From NCBI RefSeq assembly GCF_016862375.1, contig NZ_BOMV01000007.1, forward strand, positions 62,001 through 126,000: DNA of 64,000 nucleotides, given 5' to 3'. The notes under the pieces were generated by a model that was not told the DNA's origin, did not search any database, and saw nothing but the letters and a program-made list of their open reading frames with translations. A program made the translations under genes and the position numbers. Each line of letters begins with the position of its first letter. Positions within the stretch are counted from its first letter, which is position 1. This document shows positions 1 to 8,462 of the stretch, one piece after another. This DNA comes from Paractinoplanes rishiriensis (GTDB lineage: Bacteria; Actinomycetota; Actinomycetes; Mycobacteriales; Micromonosporaceae).

Positions 1-2
1 CC

Positions 3-125
3 GGACGCGCCAGCCGCGACCAGAATCAGGCGATTCGGGAGTGGGCCAACAAGAACGGCTTCGAGGTCTCCGAGCGCGGTCGCATCCCGAGCCACATCGT
101 CGAGGCGTACCACAGCAAGCGATAG
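3..125 (+). CDS. lsr2: Lsr2 nucleoid-associated protein, C-terminal end (5' part outside window)
   Basis: Only the last 40 codons are present, read from base 3 to a TAG at 123-125. The peptide carries the Lsr2 DNA-binding tail: REWANKNG, then the ERGRIPSHIVEAY stretch whose RGR is the AT-hook-like minor-groove reader. Known: Lsr2 is the actinobacterial xenogeneic silencer that coats AT-rich DNA. The N-terminal oligomerisation domain lies outside the window, so completeness cannot be judged. A strong hairpin follows 17 bases after the stop. The match over a diagnostic segment makes the family call good despite the truncation. Confidence 0.88.
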   Translation, partial: GRASRDQNQAIREWANKNGFEVSERGRIPSHIVEAYHSKR

Positions 126-142
126 GTCGAACGAACCGTTGA

Positions 143-176
143 AAACGGCGCCGCCGGACTTCCGGCGGCGCCGTTT
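143..176. terminator. bidirectional terminator between lsr2 and the GGDEF-EAL gene
   Basis: A perfect 16-bp inverted repeat (arms 143-158 and 161-176, starting AAACGGCGCC) with a 2-base centre. It is flanked by A-rich and T-rich ends, so it can act in both directions. It lies exactly between two convergent genes that stop at 125 and 189. Confidence 0.85.
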
Positions 177-188
177 CGCGCATTACCG

Positions 189-3100
189 CTAAGCCACCAA
201 CGGCTGACGCGCCGTCATCTGACTGAGCGCCTCGGTGCCGTCCACCGGACTCGACCAGAAATAGCCCTGACCGAGCGGGCAACCGAGCCGGGCGAGCAGA
301 TCCCGATGCGTACCGGACTCGATGCCCTCGGCGATCACGGTGAGGTCCAGCGACTGCGCCAGGCTGACGATCCCGGTGACCAGGGCCAGCTGCTGCGGGC
401 TGTCCACCATGTCGTCGATGAACATCTTGTCGATCTTCACGACGTCGATCGGGCGGTGCCGCAGGTAGCCGAGCGACGAGTACCCGGTGCCGAAGTCGTC
501 GATCGCGACCCGGACCCCGTGCTCGCGCAGCACCGCGAGGTCCCGCCAGATCGGTTCGTGCTCGCCGGCCAGCAGCGTCTCGGTCAGCTCCACCATCAGG
601 GCGTGCGGCGGCACCTCGGCGTAGGCGAGCGCGGCCAGGATCTCCTCGACGAACCCGTCCTCGCGGAACTGCCGGACCGAGACGTTCACGCTCACGTACG
701 GCTGCCGGGTGCGCGGCAGGATCCGGCGCCACTGGGCCGCCGTGTGCAGGGCCTGCTCCAGCACCCAGCGGCCGATCGGCACGATCAGCCCGCTCTCCTC
801 GGCCACCTCGATGAACTCGGCCGGCGACACCACGCCCTTGGTCGGGTGGAACCAGCGCACCAGTGCCTCGAACCCGACCGGCTCGTCACTGCCGAGATCG
901 ACGATGGGCTGGTACGCGAGCAGGAAGTGCCCCTCGTTGACCGCGTGGTCGAGCGCTGACCGCAGTTCCAGCCGCTCGACCATGGCCCCGTGCAGGTGGG
1001 CCTGGTAGCGGCGCCACTGGTTCTTGCCGGCGCCCTTCGCCACGTACAGCGCCAGGTCGGCCTGCCGCAGCAGTTCGTCGGCGCTGTCCGCCTCGGGCGT
1101 GGTGGTGATGCCGATGCTGGCCACCGCGGTCACCGTGCCGCCGTCGTCGAGCAGCACCGGGTCGGCGAGCGCGGCCAGGATCCGTTCCGCGGTCTCCTCC
1201 ACCGCGCCCGGGTCCTGCACGTTCTCGACCAGCGCCGCGAACTCGTCGCCGCCCAGCCGGGCCGCGGTGTCGTCGGCCCGCAGCGCGCCGGCGATCCGGT
1301 GCGCCACCGTGATCAGCAACTGGTCGCCGGCCGCGTGCCCGAGCGTGTCGTTGACGATCTTGAAGTCGTCCAGGTCGATGAACAGCACGCCGACCACCGA
1401 GCCGTCCCGGGCCCCCCGGGCCAGCGCGTGCTCCAGCCGGTCGTGGAACAGCACCCGGTTGGCCAGTCCGGTCATCGAGTCGTGGAACGCCTGGTGGGTG
1501 AGCTCCCGTTCGAGCCGGCGCCGCTCGGTGACGTCCCGCAGAGTCAGCACCAGGCCGGCCACCGTCTGCTCGGCGCGCAGGTCCGAGCAGTGCATCTCGA
1601 GCAGCACCTCGACCGGCCCGGCGGCCCGGAAGTCGAGGCCCTCCTGGAGGTTCTCGCCGCCGCGCACCGCCGCCAGCACCTGGACGAGCCGCTCCCGGTC
1701 GGCCGGGTGGATCACGTCGGCCAGCGCCTGGCCGGTCGGGTCGCCGCCGAAGACCCGGAGCGCGGACGGGCTCGCGTACCGGATATCGGTGGCCTCGTCC
1801 ACGATCAGGATCACGTCGGAGGTGTGCTGCACGAGCGTACGGAAATAGGTTTCGCTGTTGCGCCGGATCACCTCGTGGCTCAGCTCGATCCGCTCCAGCG
1901 CCAGCGCGGCCTGCCCGGCCAGCACCTCGAGCGCGCGCTTGAGCCCCGGCAGCGCGTGGTCCGGCGCGGCCACGTGCAGCACGCCGACCAGCGGGTCGCC
2001 GGTCGGCCGGTCACGCAGCACCATCGGGCAGCGCAGCGTGGTGCTGAACTGGGTGAGCCGCACCGAGACGGCCCAGTCGACGTCCCGGGTGGGCACCATG
2101 CGCGCGGCCGTGCCCGCGGCCCGGTCCACCGCAGCCTGCGCGGCCGCCTCCGCCGACGGGGTGCCGTCCTGCGCGATCGCCCGGGCCAGCACCACCCCGT
2201 GCGGGGTGTCGGCCGGCAGCAGCTGGGCCACCGCGACCCGCACCGCGTCGCCCACCGCCTCCACGTCGGCGGCCGAGACCAGCGCCTCGGACGCCTCGCG
2301 CAGGCCCCGCTCGCGGGCCAGGGCCAGCCGGTGGTTCGCCATGATCCCGGCCATCCGCACCAGCACCAGGAAGAAGGTGAGCGCGCTCAGCACCGCGACC
2401 ACGGCCAGGTCGTCGACCGACGGCTCCCGGAAGATCGTGCTCAGCAGCACGCCCGGCGCCACCATCGAGGCCGTTCCGAGCAGCGCCAGCCGCACCCGGC
2501 CGGCCTCGGCGCGGGCCGGCTCGGCTTCGGCCGGGATGCTCAGCAGGTTCATCGACGGGTGCAGCGCGGCCAGCCCGGCGCCGGTGTAGAGCGCGATCCG
2601 GCCGAGCGCCGCGAGGAACTGCATGTCGCCGACGAGCAGCGACAACTCGTACCCGACGTCGCCGATCAGCATCATCATCAGGCCGGCGCCGAGCAGGTTG
2701 CCGGCCCGCACCTTGCGACCGGAGGAGGTCAGCAGCCGGCTGAGCGCCCCGAAACACAGCAGGTCACCGATCGGCAGGGCGAGCGCCGCCCAGGACCCGG
2801 CCTCGGCGTCCGGCCCGAGCACGAAGGTCCAGGCCAGCAGCGCGAGACCCGAGGTGAGCGCCAGCGCGTCCAGCACCGCGGCCTGGTCCCGGGCCCCGCC
2901 GCTCCCCCGCCGGATGAAGATGAACAGCACACCGGCCAGCGCCGGATAGGCCGCGATGATCAGCAGCGACCCGGCGCCCGGCAGCAGGCCGTACACCGCC
3001 GTCCCGGTGGCCGACAGCACGACCGCGCCGGCCAGCAGCCACCACGGCGCCCGGTCGGCGGCCCGGTTGCGCTGCACGCCCCAGACGATCGCCGCGACCG

Positions 3101-3215
3101 CCGAGGCCCCGGTCACCAGCCGCAAGGCCGGCTGAGCGTCCGGCGTCAGGCAGAACACGAGCGCCAGCAACGCCATCCACGCGCCGAACGCCCAGGCGGC
3201 AACCCGTGGCGGCAT
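189..3215 (-). CDS. membrane-bound GAF-PAS-GGDEF-EAL cyclic-di-GMP protein
   Basis: A signalling protein of about 1008 residues. The first 300 residues hold some eight to nine hydrophobic segments. A GAF-like region follows (about 310-450), then a PAS domain (about 465-580), GGDEF (motif intact at about 655-659) and EAL (FEALVRW at about 782; later DDFGTGYSSL and KIDKMFI). Both catalytic motifs look complete, so it could make and degrade c-di-GMP. In many tandem proteins one domain is only regulatory. The start chosen is ATG 3215, which has GGGAG five bases upstream. An in-frame start at 3293 would leave only 7 bp to the divergent gene at 3301 and no promoter. The hydrophobic N-terminus suggests sensing in the membrane; the signal is unknown. 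Confidence 0.9.
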   Translation of the reverse strand: MPPRVAAWAFGAWMALLALVFCLTPDAQPALRLVTGASAVAAIVWGVQRNRAADRAPWWLLAGAVVLSATGTAVYGLLPGAGSLLIIAAYPALAGVLFIFIRRGSGGARDQAAVLDALALTSGLALLAWTFVLGPDAEAGSWAALALPIGDLLCFGALSRLLTSSGRKVRAGNLLGAGLMMMLIGDVGYELSLLVGDMQFLAALGRIALYTGAGLAALHPSMNLLSIPAEAEPARAEAGRVRLALLGTASMVAPGVLLSTIFREPSVDDLAVVAVLSALTFFLVLVRMAGIMANHRLALARERGLREASEALVSAADVEAVGDAVRVAVAQLLPADTPHGVVLARAIAQDGTPSAEAAAQAAVDRAAGTAARMVPTRDVDWAVSVRLTQFSTTLRCPMVLRDRPTGDPLVGVLHVAAPDHALPGLKRALEVLAGQAALALERIELSHEVIRRNSETYFRTLVQHTSDVILIVDEATDIRYASPSALRVFGGDPTGQALADVIHPADRERLVQVLAAVRGGENLQEGLDFRAAGPVEVLLEMHCSDLRAEQTVAGLVLTLRDVTERRRLERELTHQAFHDSMTGLANRVLFHDRLEHALARGARDGSVVGVLFIDLDDFKIVNDTLGHAAGDQLLITVAHRIAGALRADDTAARLGGDEFAALVENVQDPGAVEETAERILAALADPVLLDDGGTVTAVASIGITTTPEADSADELLRQADLALYVAKGAGKNQWRRYQAHLHGAMVERLELRSALDHAVNEGHFLLAYQPIVDLGSDEPVGFEALVRWFHPTKGVVSPAEFIEVAEESGLIVPIGRWVLEQALHTAAQWRRILPRTRQPYVSVNVSVRQFREDGFVEEILAALAYAEVPPHALMVELTETLLAGEHEPIWRDLAVLREHGVRVAIDDFGTGYSSLGYLRHRPIDVVKIDKMFIDDMVDSPQQLALVTGIVSLAQSLDLTVIAEGIESGTHRDLLARLGCPLGQGYFWSSPVDGTEALSQMTARQPLVA

Positions 3216-3300
3216 CCCGCTCCCTACAGCCGATGATCCGTATCGGCCTCCCTTTCGGCCCGCTGCCGCCTTTTCTGAGCGAAAGCGCCACAATCACCCG

Positions 3301-3933
3301 GTGCTCCCCGACTTCATCCGGTCCCACACGATCGCCACGCCGGTCCCGTTGGTCCCGGAGATAACCATTTACCAGGCCGACGAGCCGATCGCTCTCTGGG
3401 AGAAGACCGAGGAGTCCGGCACCGAGCAGCCCCCGCCGTTCTGGGCCTTTCCGTGGGCCGGCGGCCAGGCCCTGGCCCGGCACATCCTCGACCATCCGCA
3501 GCTGGTGGCCGGCCGCAGCGTGCTCGACCTGGCCACCGGCTCGGGCCTGGTGGCGCTGGCCGCGGTCCGTGCCGGCGCCGATCCGGTGACGGCCAACGAC
3601 GTGGACCCGCTCTCGTTGGCCGCGGCCGAGGCCAACGCCGCCCTGAACGGCATGTCGCTGCGGACCAGGGAGGCCGACCTCCTCGACAGCACCCCCACCG
3701 AACAGGTGATTCTCGCCGGCGACGTCTTCTACAGCCGCGCGATGGCCGCCCGGGTGCTGCCGTTCCTGCGCCGGGCCGCCGCCGGTGGCGCGCTGGTCCT
3801 GGTGGGCGACCCCGGCCGCGCCTACCGCCCCGAGGGCCTGCGACAGCGCGCGATCCACGAGGTCCCGGTGCCCGAGTCGCTGGAGGGCGTCTCCTCCCGG
3901 ACCACGACCGTCTGGGAAATGCAAAAGCTTTGA
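3301..3933 (+). CDS. class I SAM-dependent methyltransferase (ETF-beta lysine / L11 methyltransferase-like)
   Basis: 210 residues, GTG start. A Rossmann methyltransferase is seen: motif I LDLATGSGL (about residues 76-84) and the acidic post-motif AND-VDPLS. A LAGDVFYS segment is in the place of the catalytic strand-4 motif, and GDPGRAY is near the C-terminus. An FWAFPWAGGQALAR segment precedes motif I. Known: this layout, including the FWA-W-GG-ALAR entry and D-x-FY, is typical of the METTL20-like protein lysine methyltransferase group, whose bacterial members modify the ETF beta subunit. The substrate here is inferred only. It is divergent from the c-di-GMP gene, with an 85-bp gap that must hold both promoters. 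Confidence 0.75.
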   Translation: MLPDFIRSHTIATPVPLVPEITIYQADEPIALWEKTEESGTEQPPPFWAFPWAGGQALARHILDHPQLVAGRSVLDLATGSGLVALAAVRAGADPVTANDVDPLSLAAAEANAALNGMSLRTREADLLDSTPTEQVILAGDVFYSRAMAARVLPFLRRAAAGGALVLVGDPGRAYRPEGLRQRAIHEVPVPESLEGVSSRTTTVWEMQKL

Positions 3934-4050
3934 AAGTACGCGTTCTGACGAGTCCCGTCCGAGCAGTTCCGGCACCTGCAACACCGGGCCGTCCGCCCGC
4001 TGCGGCCCACCGGCGGGTCACCCCGGCGATCTCCGGCGCACAATGGCTCG

Positions 4051-4707
4051 GTGGGCGCTTCCGGTGAGATCAGCGTGCCCGCCACGGTGCTCCTGGTGTT
4101 CGGTCGAGGCGTGGTGCGGACCGACGACGGCTTCGCACTCACCGCGGCCAGCACCGCCCGGGTGCTCGCCGCGGCCGCCTACGTCCGGGCCCACGAGCCG
4201 TTCTTCGCCCGAGCCGCGGCCCCGCGGATCGTCTTCACCGGCGGCTGGCCCGAGGCGAGCGAGGGCACCGCACCCCCGCCGGCCGGCGCACGCGAGGGCG
4301 ACCTGATGCTGGCCGCCGCCCAATCCGCCGGCCTGGGTGACCACGCCGACCTGCACGCCGAGACACGCTCCCGGAGCACCCTGGAAAACCTCCTGCACAC
4401 CGTCGAGGACCGCCTGCTGAGCGGCTACGGTTTCGGCGCGACGCGCCCGCTGGGGCTGGTGTCGCACGCCTGGCACCTGCCCCGGGTCCGCTTCCTGGCC
4501 GGCAAGGTGCTGGGCCTGCGCGGCCCGGCCCTGCTCGACGTCCCCGCCACCGGCGGCGAGGACCACAACGACCGGGGCGCCCTGCTGGCCGCCCGTTTCG
4601 GCTTCGCCGGCGTCCGCCGAGCCCACCATCTGCTACGCCGCGAACGCCGCATGGTCGCGGTCCTCCGAGCCACCGAGCAGCTGCGCCGCCGCTCCAGCCG
4701 CGCCTGA
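4051..4707 (+). CDS. YdcF/SanA-like DUF218 protein
   Basis: 218 residues from GTG 4051. DUF218 hallmarks can be read in order: an N-terminal beta strand VLLVFGRG, IVFTGGWPE, the E-T-R-S-R-STLEN segment, and GLVSHAWHLPR. Known: the family includes YdcF, SanA and ElyC, usually tied to envelope homeostasis. No signal peptide or transmembrane segment is visible, so this looks like a cytoplasmic YdcF-type member rather than SanA or ElyC. The biochemical activity of the family is poorly defined. It follows the methyltransferase at 117 bp on the same strand and need not be in one operon. Confidence 0.75.
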   Translation: MGASGEISVPATVLLVFGRGVVRTDDGFALTAASTARVLAAAAYVRAHEPFFARAAAPRIVFTGGWPEASEGTAPPPAGAREGDLMLAAAQSAGLGDHADLHAETRSRSTLENLLHTVEDRLLSGYGFGATRPLGLVSHAWHLPRVRFLAGKVLGLRGPALLDVPATGGEDHNDRGALLAARFGFAGVRRAHHLLRRERRMVAVLRATEQLRRRSSRA

Positions 4708-4740
4708 GAAACAACCGCCGCCCCTGAGTCGAGAGCGCCG

Positions 4741-4825
4741 CCCGCCCCACCAGCCGCCCGCCGGCCACCCACCCAGCCACCCAGCCAGCCGCCCACCCGG
4801 CCACCCAGCCGGCCAGCCGCGCGCC
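4741..4825. repeat. CCACCCAG-type low-complexity C-rich tract (G-rich on minus strand)
   Basis: Between the DUF218 gene and the glycosyltransferase lies a degenerate array of CCACCCAGCC / CCAGCCGCCC units. The minus strand has six GGG runs between about 4765 and 4808, separated by 1-9 bases, so it could form a G-quadruplex. There is no good coding frame with a ribosome site. It is most simply slippage-prone intergenic DNA. Confidence 0.6.
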
Positions 4826-4863
4826 CGGCGCGGCCGCGGCACCCACCCGGCGGGTGACGGCCG

Positions 4864-5586
4864 GTGTCGGCGGGTATGAGAAAGCGCCGCGCGGGGAATG
4901 TGGGCCGCGTGACCGTGATTCTGCTGCCGGTCTACCGGCCCGGCGTGCATCTGCCGGAACTTGTCTCCGCCCTGCCCGACGCCGGGCGGGTGGTGGTTGT
5001 CGACGACGGCAGTGGGGCGGACGCCGAGCCGCACCTCGCGGCGGTCCGGAAGATGGGCTGCGCCGTGCTGCGGCACCCGGTCAACCGGGGCAAGGGCGCC
5101 GCGCTCAAGACCGGCTTCCGGCGGGCCCTCGCCGACCACCCGGGGCTCGACGTGGTGACCGCGGACGCCGACGGGCAGCACTCGGCCGCCGACATCGGGC
5201 GGATCGCGGAGCGGGCCGGCCGCGGTCACATCGTGTTGGGGGTGCGCCGGTTCGACCGGATGCCGCCGCGCAGCCGGTTCGGCAACACGGTGACGCGGGT
5301 GGTGTTCCGGGCGGCCACCGGGCGGGACGTGTCGGACACCCAGACCGGGCTGCGGGCCTACCCGGCCGATCTGCTCGAACGGTTGCTGGAGGTGCCCGGC
5401 GACCGGTTCGAATACGAGATGAGCGTGCTGCTGGACGCCGCGCGTACCCGGCATCCGATCGAAGAGGTGGAAATCCCGGCCACCTATCTGAACGGGAACG
5501 CGGCCTCGCATTTCGACGGTCTGGGCGACTCGGTCCGGGTCTACTGCGCACTATTGCGGTACGCGGCAGCCTCGGTCGTGCCCTAA
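4864..5586 (+). CDS. family 2 glycosyltransferase (dolichyl-phosphate-mannose synthase-like)
   Basis: Up to 240 residues. GT-A fold signs: VILLPVYRPG strand at the N-terminus, VVVDDGSG (first acidic site), HPVNRGKGAALKTGF, and the DADGQHS metal-binding triad region, then TQTGLRAYP. These are the usual motifs of undecaprenyl/polyprenyl-phosphate sugar transferases and related GT2 enzymes. No C-terminal membrane pair is present. The start is uncertain: GTG 4864, ATG 4876 (MRKRRAG) and GTG 4909 (directly before the fold) all fit. The P-loop gene follows after 10 bp and is probably cotranscribed. The acceptor is unknown. Confidence 0.8.
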   Translation: MSAGMRKRRAGNVGRVTVILLPVYRPGVHLPELVSALPDAGRVVVVDDGSGADAEPHLAAVRKMGCAVLRHPVNRGKGAALKTGFRRALADHPGLDVVTADADGQHSAADIGRIAERAGRGHIVLGVRRFDRMPPRSRFGNTVTRVVFRAATGRDVSDTQTGLRAYPADLLERLLEVPGDRFEYEMSVLLDAARTRHPIEEVEIPATYLNGNAASHFDGLGDSVRVYCALLRYAAASVVP

Positions 5587-5596
5587 CCTCGGCGCC

Positions 5597-6106
5597 GTGG
5601 ATGCGCTGCTCATCACCGGAACCGTCGGATCGGGTAAGACCACGGCGGCCGAAACGCTCGGCGACCTGCTCGCGGAGCGCCGGATTCCGCACGCGGTGAT
5701 CGACGTCGACTGGCTGCGCCGCTCCTGGCCGGCGCCGGCGGGCGACCCGTTCAACGGCGCCGTCACGCTCGTCAACCTGCGTGCGGTGGCCGGGAACTTC
5801 CGGGCGGCGGGGGCCGAACGGCTGGTGCTGGCCGGGGTGATCGAGAGCCGGGCGGAGCGGGCTGCCTACCAGGACGCGGTGGGTGCGCCGCTCACGGTGT
5901 GCCGGCTCGAGGTCGACCTCGCGGAGGTGCGGCAGCGGCTGACCCGCCGGCACGCGAGCGACCCCGGCGGCCTGTCCTGGCACCTGAACCGCTCGGGCGA
6001 ACTCGACCGCATCCTGGTCGACGCCCGGGTCGAGGATGTCGTGGTGCCGGGCGCCGGGCCGGCCGCTCAGGTGGCCGAAAAGGTCGCGAGCGCCGTGGGC
6101 TGGTAG
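5597..6106 (+). CDS. small P-loop kinase-like ATPase (AAA domain)
   Basis: 169 residues from GTG 5597. The Walker A motif GTVGSGKTT is at residues 8-16, followed by a helix and IDVDWLRRSW, which resembles the substrate-binding acidic strand of nucleotide/shikimate-kinase-fold proteins. VLAGVIES is the likely next core strand. Known: such orphan P-loop phosphotransferases are common in actinobacteria and mostly uncharacterised. No family-specific substrate motif is recognised. It sits directly behind the glycosyltransferase. Confidence 0.7.
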   Translation: MDALLITGTVGSGKTTAAETLGDLLAERRIPHAVIDVDWLRRSWPAPAGDPFNGAVTLVNLRAVAGNFRAAGAERLVLAGVIESRAERAAYQDAVGAPLTVCRLEVDLAEVRQRLTRRHASDPGGLSWHLNRSGELDRILVDARVEDVVVPGAGPAAQVAEKVASAVGW

Positions 6107-6110
6107 GGCG

Positions 6111-6146
6111 ACGGGGCCGCAGACCGATTTCGGCCCGCGGCCCCGT
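6111..6146. terminator. terminator between convergent genes
   Basis: Perfect 10-bp inverted repeat, ACGGGGCCGC at 6111-6120 with its complement at 6137-6146 and a 16-base loop. It lies between the convergent stops at 6106 and 6157. Confidence 0.7.
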
Positions 6147-6156
6147 GCCGGCGGGG

Positions 6157-7248
6157 TCAGTCGGTGACGGGTTCCGGGGCGGGTGCTGGGGCGGGTGCTG
6201 GGGCGGGACGCAGTGCCAGGGCCAGGACCACGACCAGCAGGGCGACGGCCAGGCCGGTGGCAGCGTTCCAGCCGTGGGTGAAATTGTGGGCGTACTGGTA
6301 GTACACCGGCATCACCTCGAAGCGCAGGTCGCCGGTCGGTCTGGTGCCCACCTGGCCGAGTGCGCGCGCCACCAGGCGGAGGGTGCCGACGGTCAGCGGG
6401 GCCAGCACGGCCACCGCGGCCAGTCCGGCCACCGTGAGCGGCAGCCGCCGGGACAGTGGCAGGCGACGCACGGCGTAACCCACCCGGACCGCGAGCAGCC
6501 AGCCGGCGATCAAACCCAGCACGGCGCCCGCCAGGGTCAGCGGCAGCATGGCGCCGGGCTGGGCCGGTTCGACCATGACGTGCAGCGCGGTGCGGCCGGC
6601 CACGTCGGCGGGACCGCCCCGGAAGCTGCTGGCGAAGACGCGGAGCAGCAGGCCGTCGCGTTCGGCCACCAGCCGGGTCACGTCGGTGGGGACGACCTCC
6701 AGCGTGCCGTCCTCGCGGCCGGTGAAGTATCCGGACGTCTCGGCCGTGCTGGTGTACGGGTCGACGCTCCAGCCGGCGGCCGTCAGCCGTGCCTCGGCCG
6801 CCGCCGGCTCCCAGCCGGGAAGGAACTCGGGTGCGTGCACGCTGGTCGACGGGTGCAGGTTGAGCGGCCAGGTGAACCGGTCGACGTCGCCCGCGAACGG
6901 CACCCCGCCGGCCACCGCGGCGTAGCCGCGCACCTCGCCGTCGCCGGGCACGTCCTCGGCGGTGGCCCAGCCGGCCACCGACCCGAGGGCCGCACCCAGC
7001 GCCCCGACGGTCAGCGTGGTGAGCAGTGCCGCCACCACGATCAGCCGGCCCACCGGCAGCCGGAACCGCTGCCGCAGGCCGCCGGCGACCAGATCGCGGA
7101 CCTCGGCCGCGGTGGGCCGCTCCCGGCCGTCCTCGGCCGCGTCCATCAGGGTCGTGAGGATCTCGTCGCCGTGCCGGCGCCGGTAACCCCGCGGGTAGGC
7201 GACCAGCAGCCGCCGGAACCGCCGCTGCAACACCCAGGCGTCGGTCAT
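6157..7248 (-). CDS. PadR-linked multi-pass membrane protein, function unknown
   Basis: 363 residues. The N-terminal 60 residues (RRLLVAYPRGYRRRHGDEIL, then a D-A-E-D helix) match the short helical prefix that often precedes membrane proteins encoded after PadR regulators (HAAS/permease-prefix type). A membrane segment follows (about 70-90), then an extracytoplasmic region of about 130 residues and three more hydrophobic segments. The C-terminus is a (PA)n tail built from 12-bp repeats at 6181-6204. Its ATG overlaps the PadR stop as ATGA, so the two are translationally coupled. Known: such partners are often targets of the PadR protein. The specific role is not recognised. Confidence 0.75.
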   Translation of the reverse strand: MTDAWVLQRRFRRLLVAYPRGYRRRHGDEILTTLMDAAEDGRERPTAAEVRDLVAGGLRQRFRLPVGRLIVVAALLTTLTVGALGAALGSVAGWATAEDVPGDGEVRGYAAVAGGVPFAGDVDRFTWPLNLHPSTSVHAPEFLPGWEPAAAEARLTAAGWSVDPYTSTAETSGYFTGREDGTLEVVPTDVTRLVAERDGLLLRVFASSFRGGPADVAGRTALHVMVEPAQPGAMLPLTLAGAVLGLIAGWLLAVRVGYAVRRLPLSRRLPLTVAGLAAVAVLAPLTVGTLRLVARALGQVGTRPTGDLRFEVMPVYYQYAHNFTHGWNAATGLAVALLVVVLALALRPAPAPAPAPAPEPVTD

Positions 7249-7616
7249 TCCGCGCCTCCCGATCCGAGCGGAGCCAGCCCGAGCATCGCCAACCCGCCCG
7301 AACCCCGGAGCCGGAGCCTGGTCGCGGCGGCCGCGGCGTTGCGCTGGAGCCGCTCCACCTCGGTGGTGAGCACGCCGGCGCCGCCGTCGGTGAGCCGGTA
7401 GTACCGCCGGAGGCGGCCGTCGACGGCCTCCTCCCGGTCGACCTTGATGAGATCCTGCTCGGCCAGCCGGTCGAGCGCCCCGTAGAGAGTGCCGGCCCGC
7501 AGTTGGACGTCGCCGGCCGAGAGCGCCGCCACCTCCTGGATGACCCCGTAGCCGTGAAGGGGTCCGCTGGCGAGCGCGGTGAGTATCAAGAACGTGGGTT
7601 CCTGCATGGCAACCAT
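7245..7616 (-). CDS. PadR-family transcriptional regulator
   Basis: 123 residues. The PadR winged helix is clear: FLILTALASGPLHGYGVIQEV, then LRAGTLYGALDRLAEQDLI, the wing with RRYYRLTDGG, and a short C-terminal helix. This is the compact PadR-s2 type. The start is set at ATG 7616 because AAGGTG stands six bases upstream; ATG 7607 is possible. It is the first gene of a two-gene operon with the membrane protein. An AT-rich imperfect dyad just upstream is a plausible autoregulatory site. Confidence 0.88.
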   Translation of the reverse strand: MVAMQEPTFLILTALASGPLHGYGVIQEVAALSAGDVQLRAGTLYGALDRLAEQDLIKVDREEAVDGRLRRYYRLTDGGAGVLTTEVERLQRNAAAAATRLRLRGSGGLAMLGLAPLGSGGAE

Positions 7617-7640
7617 GCGGAGCACCTTACGTCGGCCGCT

Positions 7641-7661
7641 ATATATCGTCAACCGTACTAT
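7641..7661. promoter_or_regulatory. candidate PadR operator/promoter
   Basis: A conspicuously AT-rich stretch, ATATATCG-TCAAC-CGTACTAT, 25 bp before the padR start in a GC-rich setting. The two halves form an imperfect dyad (5 of 8 positions pair). It lies where a -10 region would be. The last bases of the convergent methyltransferase gene (stop at 7658) overlap it. Confidence 0.4.
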
Positions 7662-8395
7662 GCCGGTAGCCGGTACACCGAGACGTGCGAGCGGGACTCG
7701 GCGGTGAACTCGGCGCCGGACCAGTCGGCGTGCCGCGTTTCCAGGGTGAAGCCGGCGAGCCGGGCCATCAGGTCGAGCTCGGCCGGCCAGATGTAGCGGT
7801 GCGGCGAGCGGAACAGGTGCGCCTCGCGGCCCTCGCCGAACCGGAAGTGGTGGCTCACGACCAGCTGCCGGAGCGGGTCGACGGTGTCCAGCCCGATGTA
7901 CCCGGGTTCGACGTGTTCGACGATGGCCCGCTGGCCCGGCGGCAGGACCCGCAGGTCGGGCACCCACAGCTCGATCACGAAGCGGCCACCGGGACCGAGG
8001 TGCCGGGCGGCGTTGCGGAAACAGGCCACCTGTTCGTCCTGGGTGAGCAGGTTGGAGATGGTGTTGAAGACCAGGTAGACCAGGCTGAACTCGCCAGGGG
8101 CGGTAGCCGTGGCCATGTCGCCGACCACGACCGGGATCGCGTCCTCGCCGGCCTTGGTCCGCAGCTCATCGAGCATGGCGGGCGACATCTCGATGCCGGT
8201 GACCGGCACGCCGCGCCCGGCCAGCGGCACGCCGACCCGGCCGGTGCCGATGGCGAACTCGAGCGCGGCGCCGCCGGCGGCCAACTCGGCGAGCCTGGTC
8301 ACGGCCGGGTCGAGCACGTCCGGCGCGAACATCCCGGTGCCGGGGGTGTCGTAGGTGCGGGCGGTCTGTACGTCCCAGATGTCGTTGTTGTGCAC
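7658..8395 (-). CDS. SAM-dependent methyltransferase (class I)
   Basis: 245 residues from GTG 8395. Seen: ALEFAIGTGRVGVPLA (motif I), VTGIEMSPAML (motif II acidic end), VVVGDMATA and FSLVYLVFNTISNL (motif IV), then PGGRFVIELWVP. Such proteins, with the Y-DTPGTGMFAP opening, are common in actinobacteria; the substrate is unknown. GTG 8395 has GAAGG only one base away, which is tight. GTG 8431 would add 12 residues but has no ribosome site, so the start is unsettled. It is transcribed towards padR's promoter region and away from the lipoprotein gene at 8463. Confidence 0.8.
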   Translation of the reverse strand: MHNNDIWDVQTARTYDTPGTGMFAPDVLDPAVTRLAELAAGGAALEFAIGTGRVGVPLAGRGVPVTGIEMSPAMLDELRTKAGEDAIPVVVGDMATATAPGEFSLVYLVFNTISNLLTQDEQVACFRNAARHLGPGGRFVIELWVPDLRVLPPGQRAIVEHVEPGYIGLDTVDPLRQLVVSHHFRFGEGREAHLFRSPHRYIWPAELDLMARLAGFTLETRHADWSGAEFTAESRSHVSVYRLPA

Positions 8396-8462
8396 GCCTT
8401 CACGATCGTCGCGGCGTCGACCGGGGTCCACCCAATTTACGGCGGTCGATTACGGTGCTCCG

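Noticed and set aside
990-3236. Very long open frames on the plus strand opposite the GGDEF-EAL gene (and similar ones opposite sbcC, sbcD, herA)
   Set aside because: They are shadow frames of GC-rich coding DNA: Arg/Pro/Gly/His-rich translations without any domain, while the opposite strand encodes clear motifs.
4235-4846. Antisense frame with GWVAGW repeats
   Set aside because: Product of the CCACCCAG tract read backwards and of the opposite strand of the DUF218 gene; no ribosome site.
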